Assembly (NCBI RefSeq): GCF_945859685.1 | Contig: NC_079149.1 | Coordinates: forward strand, 5,119,118 to 5,183,117 | Source: Eupeodes corollae | Lineage: Eukaryota; Arthropoda; Insecta; Diptera; Syrphidae | Direction of reading: 5' to 3' | Length of the DNA stretch: 64,000 nucleotides | Shown: positions 11,256-23,720 of the stretch, one piece after another | How positions within the stretch are numbered: the stretch's first letter is position 1 | Layout: each line of letters starts with the position of its first letter | The notes under the pieces: model-generated | Seen by the model: only the letters and a program-made list of their open reading frames with translations | Database searches by the model: none | Told to the model about the DNA's origin: nothing | Made by a program: the position numbers and the translations under genes

Positions 11256-11860
11256 CAATGGAAGTGATTTTACATTTCATCATCTTTCTCCCTCCTACAA
11301 TTTTGTTGTAAATTAAAAATGTCTGCCTCCCAGGAAATACAATCATGAAACATCTAAATTCGTAACCTCAAATGAGTCTTATGCAAGAAAAAGATTTAAT
11401 ATCATTTGACATTTCGTTTGTGGCTGTCAATATCATTGATATTATTGACTGTGAACGTTTTTGAATAGACTAATTTTGAGATTTCATCATCGTTCTAGCT
11501 CCTAGAAATTGTTTATAAGTTAAAAATGTGCTCCTAACAGGATATACGCCTCAAATGAGACTTATGTGAACGCAGTTATCGGACTAAAAAGATTTCTTAG
11601 TGAAAATAAAGTTTAGTCAAAAAAATATCGATATTGTTGTTATTGTATTGACATTTTGACATAACCGCAATTTTTTCGCTCTCACTCATTTAAAAGAAAC
11701 CAACTAAAAATTTAACATTTTACAAAAAACTGAAAACAGACTGTAGTTATGTACAAAAAAGGTTTAATATTGTTTGACCTTTCAGTTGTTAATATTTCAG
11801 CATCTTTCTTGCTCCGAATCATTAAATTTTAAAAAATTGGATCTCACAGGAGATACAATT

Positions 11861-12646
11861 ATGAAACGTCAAAAGTAATCATCTTAAATGAATTCAATTG
11901 GAACTGAAACTCAAACTTAAACATTTAAATTTGTAAACTTTGTCCATATAAAAATAAATGTTGGGATAACAAGTGTTAACAATGAATTCTACTTTAAAGC
12001 TCTTTTACTTTGGGTCAACATATTTTTTTAAGGGAGTGAGTTTAGATGTTTAGAACTTAAAATTTAATATTTTTGTCTGCAACATTTTTTCGCCTACTGC
12101 TTTAAGTTAAGGGTCTAGTTAAACCTTTCACTATATTTCATAATTTTTTTGACAGTCCTCGAAACAAATGTGAATGTTCAAAGGTTAGGGACCAGCTTTA
12201 GCTGCATATCATTGGGTTTCATCGTTGTTTAAAAATTGTGGTCTCAAGATCTAAAAGCTAGTAAGAGAGTCAAATTTGCTATGTTTGTTGTCAAAATGAA
12301 GGTGGTGACTTGTCAATGTTGTCTACTTAAAAATAAATTATTTTACCCAGAACTTTTGCTTTTAATTCACTTTAAAATGCTAAAATCGTTTTCAGTGAAC
12401 AGCTGATAGTTGATTTCACATTTTAGAACATGATCATTCCACTAAAAGAGTTTTATTTTGCGTGTTTTCCCACGAGCTGTCGTTTCTTACTTCCAAGGGT
12501 CAAGTCAACTGTAACCTAAAATTCTTGTTCCAATCAGGAAATTTTGTTTAAATGACAGGCATTTTCAATTAGAGCTATAACCGACCTGTCAAAAAAAAAA
12601 CTCATAAGAATTGATCACTGAAATCAAAGCTTTGACAGGTGGATAT
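11861..12646. other. Non-coding DNA left of the LTR element
   Basis: No gene is recognised. A short inverted repeat (GACCTGTCAAA near 12584, TTTGACAGGT near 12631) surrounds about 40 bp just before the LTR insertion site. Confidence 0.4.
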
Positions 12647-13001
12647 AGTTATGTGGTTTCAATTTATGTTATTTAAATTAAACACACATTTAATTATTTT
12701 AGAACTTTTATTCACTTATTTAAATTTTTTAAATGTAAAGCGAGTTATAATACTTGACATAAAGAACACACAAAGTCGACTAACTTAAATAATCTTAAGA
12801 ACTAATTTACATACAATACTTTACGATCTATGCTTACGATATTAATTGATCTCTCCAGTATTATCTTCTTCAGAAGATTATATTGGAAAGAGATTAAAAA
12901 ACAGTCTCTGAAACACTCTTGCTGTTTGCTTTACAGACAGCAAGAAGTGTGGTGAAAATGACCTATTTACTTAATAGGTGAAGGCATTTCAATATGTGAC
13001 A
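12647..13001 (-). repeat. 3' LTR of element A
   Basis: 355 bp, starting TGTCACATATTG and ending CCACATAACT on the minus strand. By eye it is identical to the 5' LTR at 19510-19864. The adjoining internal base run is the polypurine tract (13002-13010). Confidence 0.95.
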
Positions 13002-14309
13002 CCTCCCCCAATAAGTATTTTTGGTCTCCAAAAATTTTAATAGCAATAAGTTTTATGTATTTTATTTATTTATGTGTAATCAAATATAAATGATTTTTTT
13101 CTTTTTTTTTAATGTAGTTTTTTCAATTTAGTTTTGCTTAGTTAGATTTTTCTTATTTTAAATTTCAACTCATTTTTAAACAACTTAGAACTTTTATAAA
13201 AGTAAATATTTTCTTATGTTTTTTTTTTTTTTTTAATTTTATATTTTGTTCCTAATCTTATATCCTTATATAATATGACATTGTTTAAATATGTATCCTT
13301 ATAGTCAAAACAGAATAAATTCACATTTGGTTTCATAACTAATTGTATTGTAAAGCATCAAGTTTTTTATTTATATTTTGATTAAGTAACTTTTAAATTT
13401 ATGTTTTTCTTTTCTCTTAGTTATTTACATTTTACGTCTTTTTTTTTTTTTTTAATACTTATTTTTCTTATATTATTTTTTGAACCAGAGATTTCAATAG
13501 CAACTATTTGTCATGAACGTATAACGTAGAATTGTATTCAAAAGTATCCTAGTGTTTTATTAATAAACGAGACCTATAGTCCACATAAACAACGCCTAAC
13601 TCCAAACTTAACATTTTTCAATGCTGTGTAAACCCCATTATTTTTGTGTTTACACCATAAACATTCCAATGTATTCTGAACGCATTCTAAACAAACTTTG
13701 ACAGCTATGACATGAAATGCATACCGAAATGACATTTCAGCTTTGTATTGCTATTTGTTTATTATTGTTGAATGAATATCAACAATGGAGGACGGAAATA
13801 ATAATTTAAACAAAATAAGCAAGATGGACAACCGTTATGAATTGTTTTTAACTAATCTAGCCTACAAATACGTATTTCTTTTGAAGAAAAAAAAACAATA
13901 ATTTTCTTGGAGTAATTATAAATAACTAAAACGAATGGAGATAACTTTGTACGATTATACTCAATACTCAAAGAGTTTCTGGATACAAAACTTGTAAGAT
14001 TCAAGGAAAGCGCAAACATTATGTGAGTAATTTGGGTTGAAACATCTTGGTAAATATAAATATATGTTTGGTTTAGCTTAGTAATTGTTTTTTTTTATTC
14101 TAATGGACACTTTCGGATAAGAAAACTTAGTAAAAGGTTTTGCGTTCTATTCCGAGATCAATGTAATGTTCTGATACATACATAATTACATACAGATATG
14201 CCGGGATCTCATCATTAGATGTTCAATTCAATGACCGTACATTCTTATTCAATAAAAAAGAACTCATCTTCACGTTTGAAGTATGCATGGAAAAATTTGT
14301 ATAAATTTA
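13002..14309. other. Region between pol and 3' LTR of element A; no env found
   Basis: In 17.6/297-type elements this interval normally carries env. I see no env-like reading frame. Part of it (about 13500-14280) differs in texture and resembles host intergenic DNA, with TGACATTT words and a small plus-strand reading frame of 38 codons at 13785-13901 (starts MEDGNNNLNKISK, then RYELFLTNLAYKYVFLL). This could be a nested insertion or captured flanking DNA. The evidence is weak. Confidence 0.45.
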
Positions 14310-17300
14310 CTAGTGTTGATGTTTATATTTTCTCTTTAATTGTTTTTTATGGTATTTAGTGTTTCGTTTTGTTGATCTATCAACAACATAATTACCATCT
14401 TGTTCAAATTGGTTTAGCTTTTTATACTTTGGTCTACTTTTGAAGATAGCCCTATTTTGAACAATGTTTGAACATTGGTTTTCGGTAGTAGAGGGTTCTA
14501 TATTTTTATTTCTATTATTTGTCCTAATCTCTTTCTGTTTTTGAAACCGATCAACTAGTGATGCTATGTCTTGCTTACTAATGTTTTTTAAAATAAAATC
14601 TATTGGTTTCAGTTTAGTCGTCGAATGGATGGTGTCGTTGTAAATTGAAATTATCTTGTACAGTTTGTCATTTAATTCGGAATTGTCCTTGGCTGCGTTC
14701 ATGATTCGCAAGTGCTCGTTTAAAGTACCATGTAACCTTTCGACGTCCGAATTGCCTGTTTTAAGGGATGCTGTTGTTTTGTGAAAGACGATTTTGTTTT
14801 CCTTCAAAAATTGTTCGACAGCTGAATGTAATATACATGTATCACCATCTGAGACAATTTTATTTGGTTTACCAAGAAATTGGATTCGCTGTTTTATTGC
14901 ATTTAAGATTGCGATCCAATTTCTATCGTTCAAAGTGTGGATGGTAGCATACTTAGAAAATTTATCTATGGTTGTAAGATATAATTTTCCTCGTTCGGGA
15001 AACCATATGTCCATGTGTATTATGTCGTTGAAATGTTTGGGAGTTTCTGTTATTTGCATTTGCATTTTTAAAGGTTGGCGGTCATATTTTGCAAGGTTAC
15101 AAATTTCGCAATTGTTGATGAACTTTTGAATTTCAACTTGTAACTTGGGATAAAAATACAAAGCTTTCAGTTCCATAAACGTTTCATTAATACCGCGATG
15201 ATTTTTACTCAGGTGTTCGTCTTTAATTTTATTCAATAAGTCATTTTTGTCTAAGATGTCTATCAATTTATTGCTGGATTTTAAAATTCTAAGATTTTTA
15301 TTCATTGAAAAGTACTTGACATACAAATTTTGAAAATGAAGAAACAGCGACAAATCTTCGCAAAATATGCACATGATACCCTTTTGTATAAGAAACCTTT
15401 TCATTATTTCTAGTAAATCAGTATTTTTATTTTTTATTTGGACAATATTTTGAATTTTTTTGTGAACTATTTTCATAGAAACTTTTTCGTGGTTGCCATA
15501 CGACAAATATATTTGGTTTTTAAAAAGATTTACAGGTTTGTCCGTTATATAAATGTGACGTGTTTCATCTTCCATTGCACTATGGACTGTAGCACCAGTG
15601 GATATAACTTCTTCGTTATTATCCAAAGAAACTGGAAAGATAACATCTTCGTCATCGTGATTTTCACTTATGCTTATTTCATTATTGAAGAGGTCTACTA
15701 AACTAACTTCGTCATTAGCTTTGGACCTATCTTCTGTGTCTTGCTTGTCAATGTACCTACTCAACCCATCTGCTACACAATTTTCTTTACCTTTTAGGTA
15801 TTCAATATCGAAATCGTATTCATTGAGTATGATCTTCCAACGCTGGAGTTTCATATTGGGTTCTTTTATACCATTGAGCCATACTAGAGGCTTATGGTCT
15901 GTTTGAACAATGAAACGTCTGCCATACAAATATGTCCGAAAATATTTTATAGACCACACTACTGCCAGTAACTCCTTCTCTATAGCGGAATAATTTAACT
16001 CGTGTTGATTGAGGGTGCGAGAAGCATAACAAATTGGGTGGTTGTCTTGGCTTAGTACAGCTCCAAGAGCATAACTAGAGGCATCTGTGGTGAGAACGAA
16101 TTTTTTTGAAAAATCAGGACTCTTTAAGACAGGATCAGACGTTAGTAAGATTTTTAATGTGTTAAATGATTTAACGTATTGAGGGTCAGTAATTTTTAAT
16201 CTCTCAGACTTCTTTAGGTACTTGATCATTGGATATGCGACTTTAGCATAATCCTTAATGAATTTCCGGTAATAACCGGTTATACCAAGAAATTGTTTTA
16301 TACCTTTTATATTTGAGGGAAGTTTCATTTTTGTTATAGATTTAACTTTATTTTCATTTGGTTTTATCCCATTATTTACTATAACGTGGCCTAAATAGTA
16401 AGTTGATAAGTCAGCAAAAATACATTTGTTTATTTGTATTTTTAAATTACTATCTTTGAGCTTCTGAAAAATATTTTTAAGGGATTGTAAATGTTCATCG
16501 AAACTTGTTGAAAAAACGAGAATATCGTCCAAATAGACGACACAAATTTTATTTATAAAATCTCGCAAAACATGATTCATGAGTCTCTGAAATGTCGCTG
16601 GGGCATTCTTTAGACCAAACGGCATTCTCAGAAACTCGTAGTGTCCACTTTTGGTTGAAAATGCAGTTTTCGCTCTATCATTTGGGTCGACTTCGATTTG
16701 GTGAAAACCTTTCACCAGGTCGATCGTAGAAAAATAATTGCATTTTCCCAGTTTGTCAAATAGATCGTCGATGTTGGGCATAGGAAATCTATCCTCTATG
16801 GTCTGTGCATTCAATCTCCTGTAGTCAACAACAATTCGCCATTGTTTTTGTCCATTTCTATCATCCTTCTTAGGGACTACCCAAATGGGCGAATTATAGG
16901 GACTACTACTAGGAACAATTATTTTTTGCCTCAACATCTCAGAAATCTGACTGTCTACTTCATTTGAATGAATCTGTGGATAACGATACAATTTGCTATA
17001 AATGGGTATGTCATTTTTTGTTATTATTTTGTGTCTTATTTCATTTGTGAATGATAATACATCTCCTTCTTTATAAATAATTGATTTAAAACTGTTAAGC
17101 AATGATTTTAATTTTGAAACGTCAGTGTCATTTAAATGATCTGCGAAAAGATTTTTGGGAATTTCTGATATGAAGCTTTCACTACAAAAAACATTTAAAA
17201 CTTCTTCGTTTTGATAAACATGATTCGCGTATATCTCTTCTTCTTTGTTGAAATATATAGGAATGCTAGCATTTTCAGTAATAAGCATTCTTTTCTTAAA

Positions 17301-17650
17301 ATCTATTATTGGGTTTAAGTCCATGAGAATATTATTCCCAATTAATCCGTCAAAGTTTTCATGAAATTGAAATTCCAAAAAATTTACAAAATAATTGTTT
17401 TTATTAAATTCGCTAAATAGGGGAATTCTATACTGAACATTTACATTGACTTTGCGGTTAAGTACTTTTAAGGTATGATTTGCAGATGAAATTTTCCATT
17501 TAGGATTGCATACATTTTTATTAATTATGCTGTACTCTGCACCACAGTCAATAATAAATTTTAATGGTCTTAAATGGTTTTTTATGATTATATAGGGTAA
17601 TTGTTTTGGCGGTTTGTTGAAAAATTTGTCCGGTTTTGATTTGAACTATC
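14310..17650 (-). CDS. pol: Pol polyprotein of element A (protease, RT, RNase H, integrase)
   Basis: The frame is open from just below the TAG at ~17654 down to the stop at 14310, about 1,110 codons. In order it contains a protease core FIIDCGAEYSI (cysteine where most relatives have threonine or serine) ending GLIGNNIL; reverse transcriptase with WRIVVDYRRLN and the catalytic YLDDILVFS; RNase H with TTDASSYALGAVLS; an integrase zinc finger HRGIN...CEIC; and an integrase core with MDIW, VSDGD and VERLHGT supplying D, D and E. No ATG lies near the start of the frame, consistent with expression as a Gag-Pol fusion. All catalytic residues I can see are intact. Confidence 0.93.
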
Positions 17651-17690
17651 ATTTTGGTTTTGATTTAGGGTAACATCCATGGGTTCAGTG

Positions 17691-18701
17691 TTAGAATTTT
17701 TTAGGTCTATACCTATTTGATCTACCAGATTGACCACTTTGTGCATTATTATTACTACGCATAGTTTGGTCACTTCTGGTGTCATTTTGATTTTGTTGGA
17801 ACCTATTATTACTATTATTTCTGTTTTGTCGTGATGTTTGATTGTTTTGCCAATATGAACTATGTGCATTATTATTGTTATTGTTTGCATTATTATTGTG
17901 TCCAAAGTTTGAATAATTATTGTTATTGCTATTGTTTCTATAATTGTCGTTATATGTATTAGTATTGTTTCTTAAGTTTGAATAGTTATTGTTGTTGTTA
18001 TAATTTCTATAATTGCTATTGTTTGTATTGTTGTTTCTTAAGTTATTTTGGCTGTTGTTTGCGTTACTAAAAGTTTGATTATAGTTATTGCCCTGTCTAG
18101 AAATGTTTGGAAGGTTTTGAAAATAATTTGTGTGTCCAAAATGTTTATGATCTATTTCTAAAATTATTTTATAGGCTTGGTTTAGCGACTTTGGATTTCG
18201 ACTCAGTACAATAGATTTCGTGGGTTCGGGCAAATTATTTTTAAATGAATCTAAAGCAATTCTATTATTAGAAGCAATAATTAGCTCGTCATTTTGATTG
18301 TTAAGTAGAAGAGCATTATTAATTCTACTTAACAAATAATTAATAGTATTGTAAAAATCTCCTATATTTGTTGTAACTCTTGCTGATCTTATTTTGTCTA
18401 ATAATTTGTCTGTTGAAAGTCTTTCTCCAAAATTATTTTTTAAAATTTCCTTTACCTGTGTCCAATCACTGACTCTACCATGCTTCTGAAGCTCAATTCT
18501 AGCTTTTCCAACAATTTTATCCCTGAGAAACCCTGATATAATAATTAAGGAACCTTCGTCAAATGTCGACAAAATAGGTGCTAATGAATCCACTCTGTCT
18601 AGAAAATGAACAAGGCCACTTGAATTTCCATTGAATTCTGGAATTTTATTTATTAAATCTAAAACTATTTTGAACTTATCTACATTATTAAAGTTATCCA
18701 T
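17691..18701 (-). CDS. gag: Gag of element A
   Basis: 336 residues beginning MDNFNNVDKFKIV. The first ~200 residues are a plausible capsid region (VHFLDRVDSLAPIL, FLRDKIVGKARIEL). The C-terminal ~130 residues are extremely Asn-rich with NNNNYSNL-like runs and end RYRPKKF. No CCHC zinc knuckle is visible; basic, Asn/Arg-rich sequence may replace it. The stop is followed in the +1 frame by an open stretch including NTEPMDVTLNQNQ (to 17588), which resembles the continuation seen in relatives. The pol frame is the same as the gag frame, so two frame changes are needed to pass from one to the other. Confidence 0.85.
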   Translation of the reverse strand: MDNFNNVDKFKIVLDLINKIPEFNGNSSGLVHFLDRVDSLAPILSTFDEGSLIIISGFLRDKIVGKARIELQKHGRVSDWTQVKEILKNNFGERLSTDKLLDKIRSARVTTNIGDFYNTINYLLSRINNALLLNNQNDELIIASNNRIALDSFKNNLPEPTKSIVLSRNPKSLNQAYKIILEIDHKHFGHTNYFQNLPNISRQGNNYNQTFSNANNSQNNLRNNNTNNSNYRNYNNNNNYSNLRNNTNTYNDNYRNNSNNNNYSNFGHNNNANNNNNNAHSSYWQNNQTSRQNRNNSNNRFQQNQNDTRSDQTMRSNNNAQSGQSGRSNRYRPKKF

Positions 18702-19486
18702 TATAAAGCTTAAATATAACTCACTAGAGCAGCTGGTGTACTTTCGTTCAGTTTTTGTATTCTGCTTCTCTCCGTTGTCTTCTCTTCTTATAGATTAAGT
18801 TGTCGTTTTTTTTGTTTTTATTTATGAATTAATAGTTCTTCAACTTTTCTTTTCACTATTGTTTTAATTTATTGTATTTTTGAATAATATTTAGTTGTGT
18901 ATTTTTTTTTTTATTTAATGTTTGTAATGATTTTTGGTTTGTAATTTAAATTGTTTTTGTTTTTTTTTTGTCAATAAAGATTTTATTATGAGTTTGGTTT
19001 TCTTATATAAGTGTTCGTTGATTTTGAAACTTGTTTTTTTTTTAAAGTTCGATTTAGATTTTGTTTGAAAGCTTTTGATGCCTTGGTTTGATGCACTTGT
19101 TATCGAACATTCATGTATTTTTTGTTGTGTATGCAATTAAACAAGCTTTGCGAAATGGGAAGCGATGTATAACGGGTTGTTGTTTTTCAAATGCTAGCGT
19201 CACTTTTTAATGACTGTACTTTCGATTTATAATATTTTTTTTGAAATCACGTACGTAATAATATATTACAATAATAATTGTTTTTTTTTCTTTGGGTTTA
19301 TGCTTTATGCTTTTTTATTTATTGTTATTGATTTTTTTTGTTTAAATTAAACGCGTATAAATATAATTTCAAATATGTTTTGGTACAGTTTCCTCGTGAT
19401 GCGGTAACATTTTTCGGTTAATTTTCAGAAACTAATTTTTTATTTTTTAATAAGTCTTTCTTTTTTTTTATTTATTACTCAACCCG

Positions 19487-19510
19487 ATTTTTTGTTAACC
19501 GACTGCGCCA
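19487..19510 (-). promoter_or_regulatory. Primer-binding site of element A (tRNA-Ser)
   Basis: On the minus strand TGGCGCAGTCGG begins directly at the LTR edge. It is complementary to CCGACTGCGCCA, the expected 3' end of a fly tRNA-Ser with CCA. The 17.6/297 group is known to use tRNA-Ser. Confidence 0.85.
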
Positions 19511-19864
19511 GTTATGTGGTTTCAATTTATGTTATTTAAATTAAACACACATTTAATTATTTTAGAACTTTTATTCACTTATTTAAATTTTTTAAATGTA
19601 AAGCGAGTTATAATACTTGACATAAAGAACACACAAAGTCGACTAACTTAAATAATCTTAAGAACTAATTTACATACAATACTTTACGATCTATGCTTAC
19701 GATATTAATTGATCTCTCCAGTATTATCTTCTTCAGAAGATTATATTGGAAAGAGATTAAAAAACAGTCTCTGAAACACTCTTGCTGTTTGCTTTACAGA
19801 CAGCAAGAAGTGTGGTGAAAATGACCTATTTACTTAATAGGTGAAGGCATTTCAATATGTGACA
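19510..19864 (-). repeat. 5' LTR of element A
   Basis: 355 bp, identical by eye to 12647-13001. The promoter and start site are expected within it, but none was pinpointed. Confidence 0.95.
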
Positions 19865-19868
19865 ATAT

Positions 19869-21890
19869 ACAACTAAAACGCCTTCTGTGGAACGATTTTG
19901 TTTCGAAACAGTTAAACCATTGAAGAAAGTAAGAATGTACTGAAAGAAAAGTTCTGGGAGAAATGAGAAAACTTCTTTAGCTTCAATAAGTTTTTGAATC
20001 GCGTTCAAATCTCAAAATACAATTTTCAATGTTGAAACTAATTTCTAAATGTTAAAAACTGGAAAAAATAAGAACAAAAACATTTTTCATAACTTATTAT
20101 AGACGATTTTTCCTAAATATCTCTATCTCTTAAATGAACAAAGTTACAACTCAGTTTATAAACTACATTTACAATTATTAATTTTTAGCTAAATAAAAAT
20201 CATTTTATACCCTTGAAGGCTTTTGAAACACTTTGTTTCAGTAGTTAATTAATAAACACTTCTACAAGTTTGTATAATAAGTACCCCTTAAGTGAAAAGA
20301 ACAAAAAAAAACATTTTTATTAAAATGAAAGTAGAATTTTCCAGCTCAAGCTTGGGCAAAGATTCTATGAGGTCAAGAAAGGTAAGCCGGTTTCATTAGC
20401 ATATCGTGGCGTAATGATTACATTGTATACTCGTATTTCAAATCATCATATCCATCAGAGTAAAAATATTGCACTTTTGTACCTTCTGTTTTTTTTAATT
20501 TGTAATTTCATTTGAAAAGCAAATATACCTTTTAACATATTTACATAATTTACCGGCTTTTGAGGCTGAACGAAAATGTTTTTTTTTTGTTTTTATTAGT
20601 TAGCCATTAACTTTATTATGCGTGCGCCTAAAGCGTTTGTATTATAGAAAATAATACAAAACTTTAACTGCAGAGCACATGTTTAGCTTAAAAAGAGGGG
20701 CCTTTTAGTGTTTTATGACTTTAAAGTAAAATAAATTGAATTATTAAACGAAAAGAAAGAAGGAAATACGGGCTTGAATTAGAGCAAGCGGGCAGACAGA
20801 CATACTCCAAAGATATTAGTTTAAATAAAATGTTTAAAAAATGAAAAAAAAAAAACAGTGTGGTGCATTAAGTTAAACACACTGTCTAAAGCTTTTAAAT
20901 GACTTATGAATATTTGTAAGCCATTTTAGTAAGTTCTTAACAATTTTAACATCTTTTAATATCTTTTGACATTTCACTTGAGTTAAAACAACAAAATGGC
21001 TGTTGTAATAATTGTTAGTACCTTAATATGACTTCCGAGTTTTTGACATTTCGAATAAATAGATCTTTTTCCCAGATCTGTTTGTTTACTTTTTGTTTTT
21101 TTTTTCTGGCAAACTTTTACTGCTTGGACGTGTTCAGAATCATCGTTTGAAAAATAAGGAAATTAGTATTTTATGGTTTTGGTTATTGAAAAAAGGTCCT
21201 ACAGATATTATATAAGATTGTTTTATGAAATAAAATTAGTATTTAATGTTGGTTTTTATTTTAAACAATATGCTTTCATCATGAAAACCGCACTGTAATT
21301 TGTTTATTGTAAATATTCATGACTATAAGTAGGTAAAACTAATGCTAATGAACTTATTGAATGTATGTACATTGTAGTTACATTTTGTCATGACAATATC
21401 AAATTAAAGTACGATTTTTGTTGGTGTTTATCAAAACAATTATTATATCTTCATGTGATAAGAAATTGAAAAAATATGACTATTTAAAAAACAAAAATTA
21501 TATTAGACTGAGAAAGTCTAAAGTTCAAAAAATCATTTCATTTTTATTTCAGTTTTATCCAAAGTCCTCGTATTGAGTGTTGTCCAGAGGCAAAGGGTGA
21601 AAGTGGAAGTTGGCGACTTAAGTTGGTCATAAGTACAAGCCTTTATTTTTAGAGAATCAAACTATTATGACTTTAGATCTTAGTATTTCTATAACTTCGT
21701 CTACATGAAAAATAAACGACTATACAACTCTTGCCTTGAACTCACTCTTTTACTTCTTCTAAAGCATAATATAAGTTCTTCGCCACTTCAGCCTAAGCCA
21801 TTGGGTCGTTTGGATTTAAACTTGCTAATTAGGGTTTGTGAAAATAATTTTAATTAAGTGGGTTAAAAGCGTCAGTTAAAAAATCATTTT
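19869..21890. other. 2.0 kb non-coding AT-rich DNA
   Basis: No gene or transposon motif is recognised. A short open stretch at 19826-20008 on the minus strand runs into the LTR and is not a gene. Confidence 0.45.
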
Positions 21891-21894
21891 TAAA

Positions 21895-22345
21895 AATAAG
21901 GAAGAATATCGGAGAAATAACGGAACCCTGAGGCAGACTAACGTCTTTTTTTGTGATAATCAGAACCCATCAAACACAACTTAAATTGAACAGTCCTAAA
22001 TGTAATTTCCAACCCAATAAATAAGAAATTCGTGAATACCAAATACACATTTTCAAATTTTCGAAAAGAAGGCTTGATGCCAAACTCTATTAAATGCCTT
22101 TATCGAGTTATCGGTTAGATAAACCATAAGATCACCAGTGGACTTAGTGCTACGAAAGCCATACTGCCGGTGATTAAGAAGCTTTCGTTCTTCAAAATAT
22201 TTCTCAAGCTGAAAATTAATCAGGACTTAAGTGCAATTAGACGATAGTTAGAGAAGAAAGATTCACCTTTTCTAGTGACAGGCTGGACAAGTGCTATTTT
22301 GTATGCACTCTGAAAGAAGCCTGTAGAGTAGGGCAGATGGAAAAG
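21895..22345 (-). pseudogene. LINE reverse transcriptase remnant
   Basis: Read on the minus strand, decayed non-LTR reverse transcriptase blocks appear in order: QLEKYFEERKLLNHRQYGF with RSTKSTGDLM, then SIKAFNRVWHQA (the D-to-N changed 'isKAFDrVwH' block), and DVSLPQGSVISPIFFL. Stops and frame changes show it is dead. The YADD region is not recognisable downstream. It is not collinear with the RT piece at 24310-24837, so they are separate insertions. Confidence 0.75.
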
Positions 22346-22571
22346 ATTCTCTTCGGTATGCTTGAGGTTAAAACAATTATTTCATGAAATTTTATCATTG
22401 TATTCAGCGGCGCAGAGCGCTAAATCTCGGTATTGATTTGTGTTCAGTAGCAATTAAGGAGTGTTAAACTGGGAACAGATTTTTTAGGATAATTTTTGAG
22501 CTTAAATATTAAGCAATCAAACTTAAAATAGATGGTGGGATACGACGATAATTTATTACTTATAAATACAA

Positions 22572-22853
22572 AATCAGGTGGCACAACAGTCCGAAGAGAA
22601 CCAGGGCCTAGTGACTTACAACTCTCAAACATTGCTGTTTGCCAGTAATTTCAGGGATGGAGGGGACCTAGAGTTTATATGCCGAATCCGAACGGCTAAT
22701 TTGAGAAAGCACTTTTTCATGACAAGAATTTGTCAATTCCTCGCAAGAGGCAGTACCAGTGAATAAAACTTTTTTTTAGATTTCACAGCCAGGGATCGAA
22801 CCCAAGGCCTCTCGCATGACAATCCAACTAACCATCATGCCACGGGTACTACA
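22572..22853 (-). mobile_element. SINE copy 4, near full-length
   Basis: On the minus strand from ~22850: ACCCGTGGCATGATGGTTAG, then GTCATGCGAGAGG, B box GGTTCGATCC, the family body including TTCGGATTCGGCATA, and the 3' end TGTTGTGCCACCTGATTT. Four bases of the D-arm region are missing relative to copy 2. Imperfect flanking repeats around AATTTATTACTTA and AAATTATTACTTA suggest a target-site duplication. Confidence 0.87.
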
Positions 22854-23089
22854 AATTATTACTTAAAACCTTTAATAATGTCAAGTCTAGCGACGCGACG
22901 TTTCAAATTTTCAGATTTCTTCTTTAAGACATCTGATACATGCTGACAGTTATTGTTATATGAAGTAGATGTTATAAAGTTGCTTTAAAGATGTCAAAAT
23001 AAGCCAACTATGTAAACGGACTATTGTGCATTGAAAGGTTCTTGACTATTATAATTGAAAGTGTTCTGACAACATTGTAAGATCTGACA

Positions 23090-23720
23090 ACGTACTGTTC
23101 TCAAGCTAAGTGTACACGATTGGATGATCTTCTTATATTGGCCGAAATGTCAAATTTCTTCCAATAACATGCAATTAGGAGAAAAATTGACTGTTTTGTG
23201 TTCATTGAAAATTGTCCGTATATAAGGTTGCTTAAATTTATCTAAATATTAGACAATTCTTTGGTAGAAAATTGGCTGACAATTGCCGAAAATGTTTGTC
23301 TTTCAGTTAAAAATTATCTTTTTACACGGTTGAAAGACTTTCCAAAAACAAACACTTGGGAGATGTATTGGATGACCATTTTTTTCACAATGACTGTGAA
23401 TATGAATATGAACATTTTTCACTTGTTTCCATTTTCGAAGTTGGAACTTTTTTTTAAATCCTGTAAACTTTCGTTATTGTTTCCTGCTCAAAAACTTTCT
23501 ATTAAATAAATATCAGATGATGTTCTTGCCAAAAATGATCAAATTATTTGAAAATACAAAAAATTGGGTGCTTAGACGAATTCAAACGATGGCAGCAATT
23601 TTTTAAAAGACAATTAGCCGACGATTGGCTCACAATTTTGATTCTGTCACTTTTGGCAGATAAAATTGGGTGCTTACATGGTTGATAGAATTCAAGTTAT
23701 GATTATTTTACAAAAGCTTT
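23090..23720. repeat. Dispersed repeat shared with 42180-42251 / 47277-47520
   Basis: The blocks GATCTTCTTATA, CAAAAACTTTCT, AAATACAAAAAATTGGGTG and TTAGACGAATTCAAACGATGG recur, in the same order, around the LTR element at 42.2-47.5 kb. No protein is evident. It is a shared non-autonomous repeat of unknown type. Confidence 0.55.

Larger units (their letters stand above)
9690..11860. repeat. Degenerate array of ~200-250 bp repeats
   Basis: Blocks of the type TTTAATATCATTTGACATTTCG, CTGTCAAT.G.TAGATATCATT, CATTTCATCTTCTTTCTCG and AAAAATGTCTGCCTCCCAG recur at about 9700-9890, 9950-10170, 11270-11460, 11470-11640 and 11650-11860. The array is split by the Harbinger remnant at 10172-11255. Copies are strongly diverged. 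Nothing coding was seen. Confidence 0.6.
12647..19864 (-). mobile_element. Gypsy-type LTR retrotransposon A (17.6/297-like), 7.2 kb
   Basis: A structurally complete element on the minus strand. The two LTRs (12647-13001 and 19510-19864) are 355 bp each, and no difference between them was seen. A 4-bp target-site duplication ATAT flanks it (12643-12646 and 19865-19868), the target type of the 17.6/297 group. The primer-binding site next to the 5' LTR reads TGGCGCAGTCGGTTAAC on the minus strand, complementary to a tRNA-Ser 3' end. The polypurine tract GGGGGAGG abuts the 3' LTR. Gag and pol are present; no env was recognised. The identical LTRs mean a recent insertion. A frame defect sits between gag and pol. 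Confidence 0.95.

Noticed and set aside
18915..19136. 73-codon frame in the leader of element A
   Set aside because: AT-rich leader sequence between LTR and gag; no motif and not expected in this element group.
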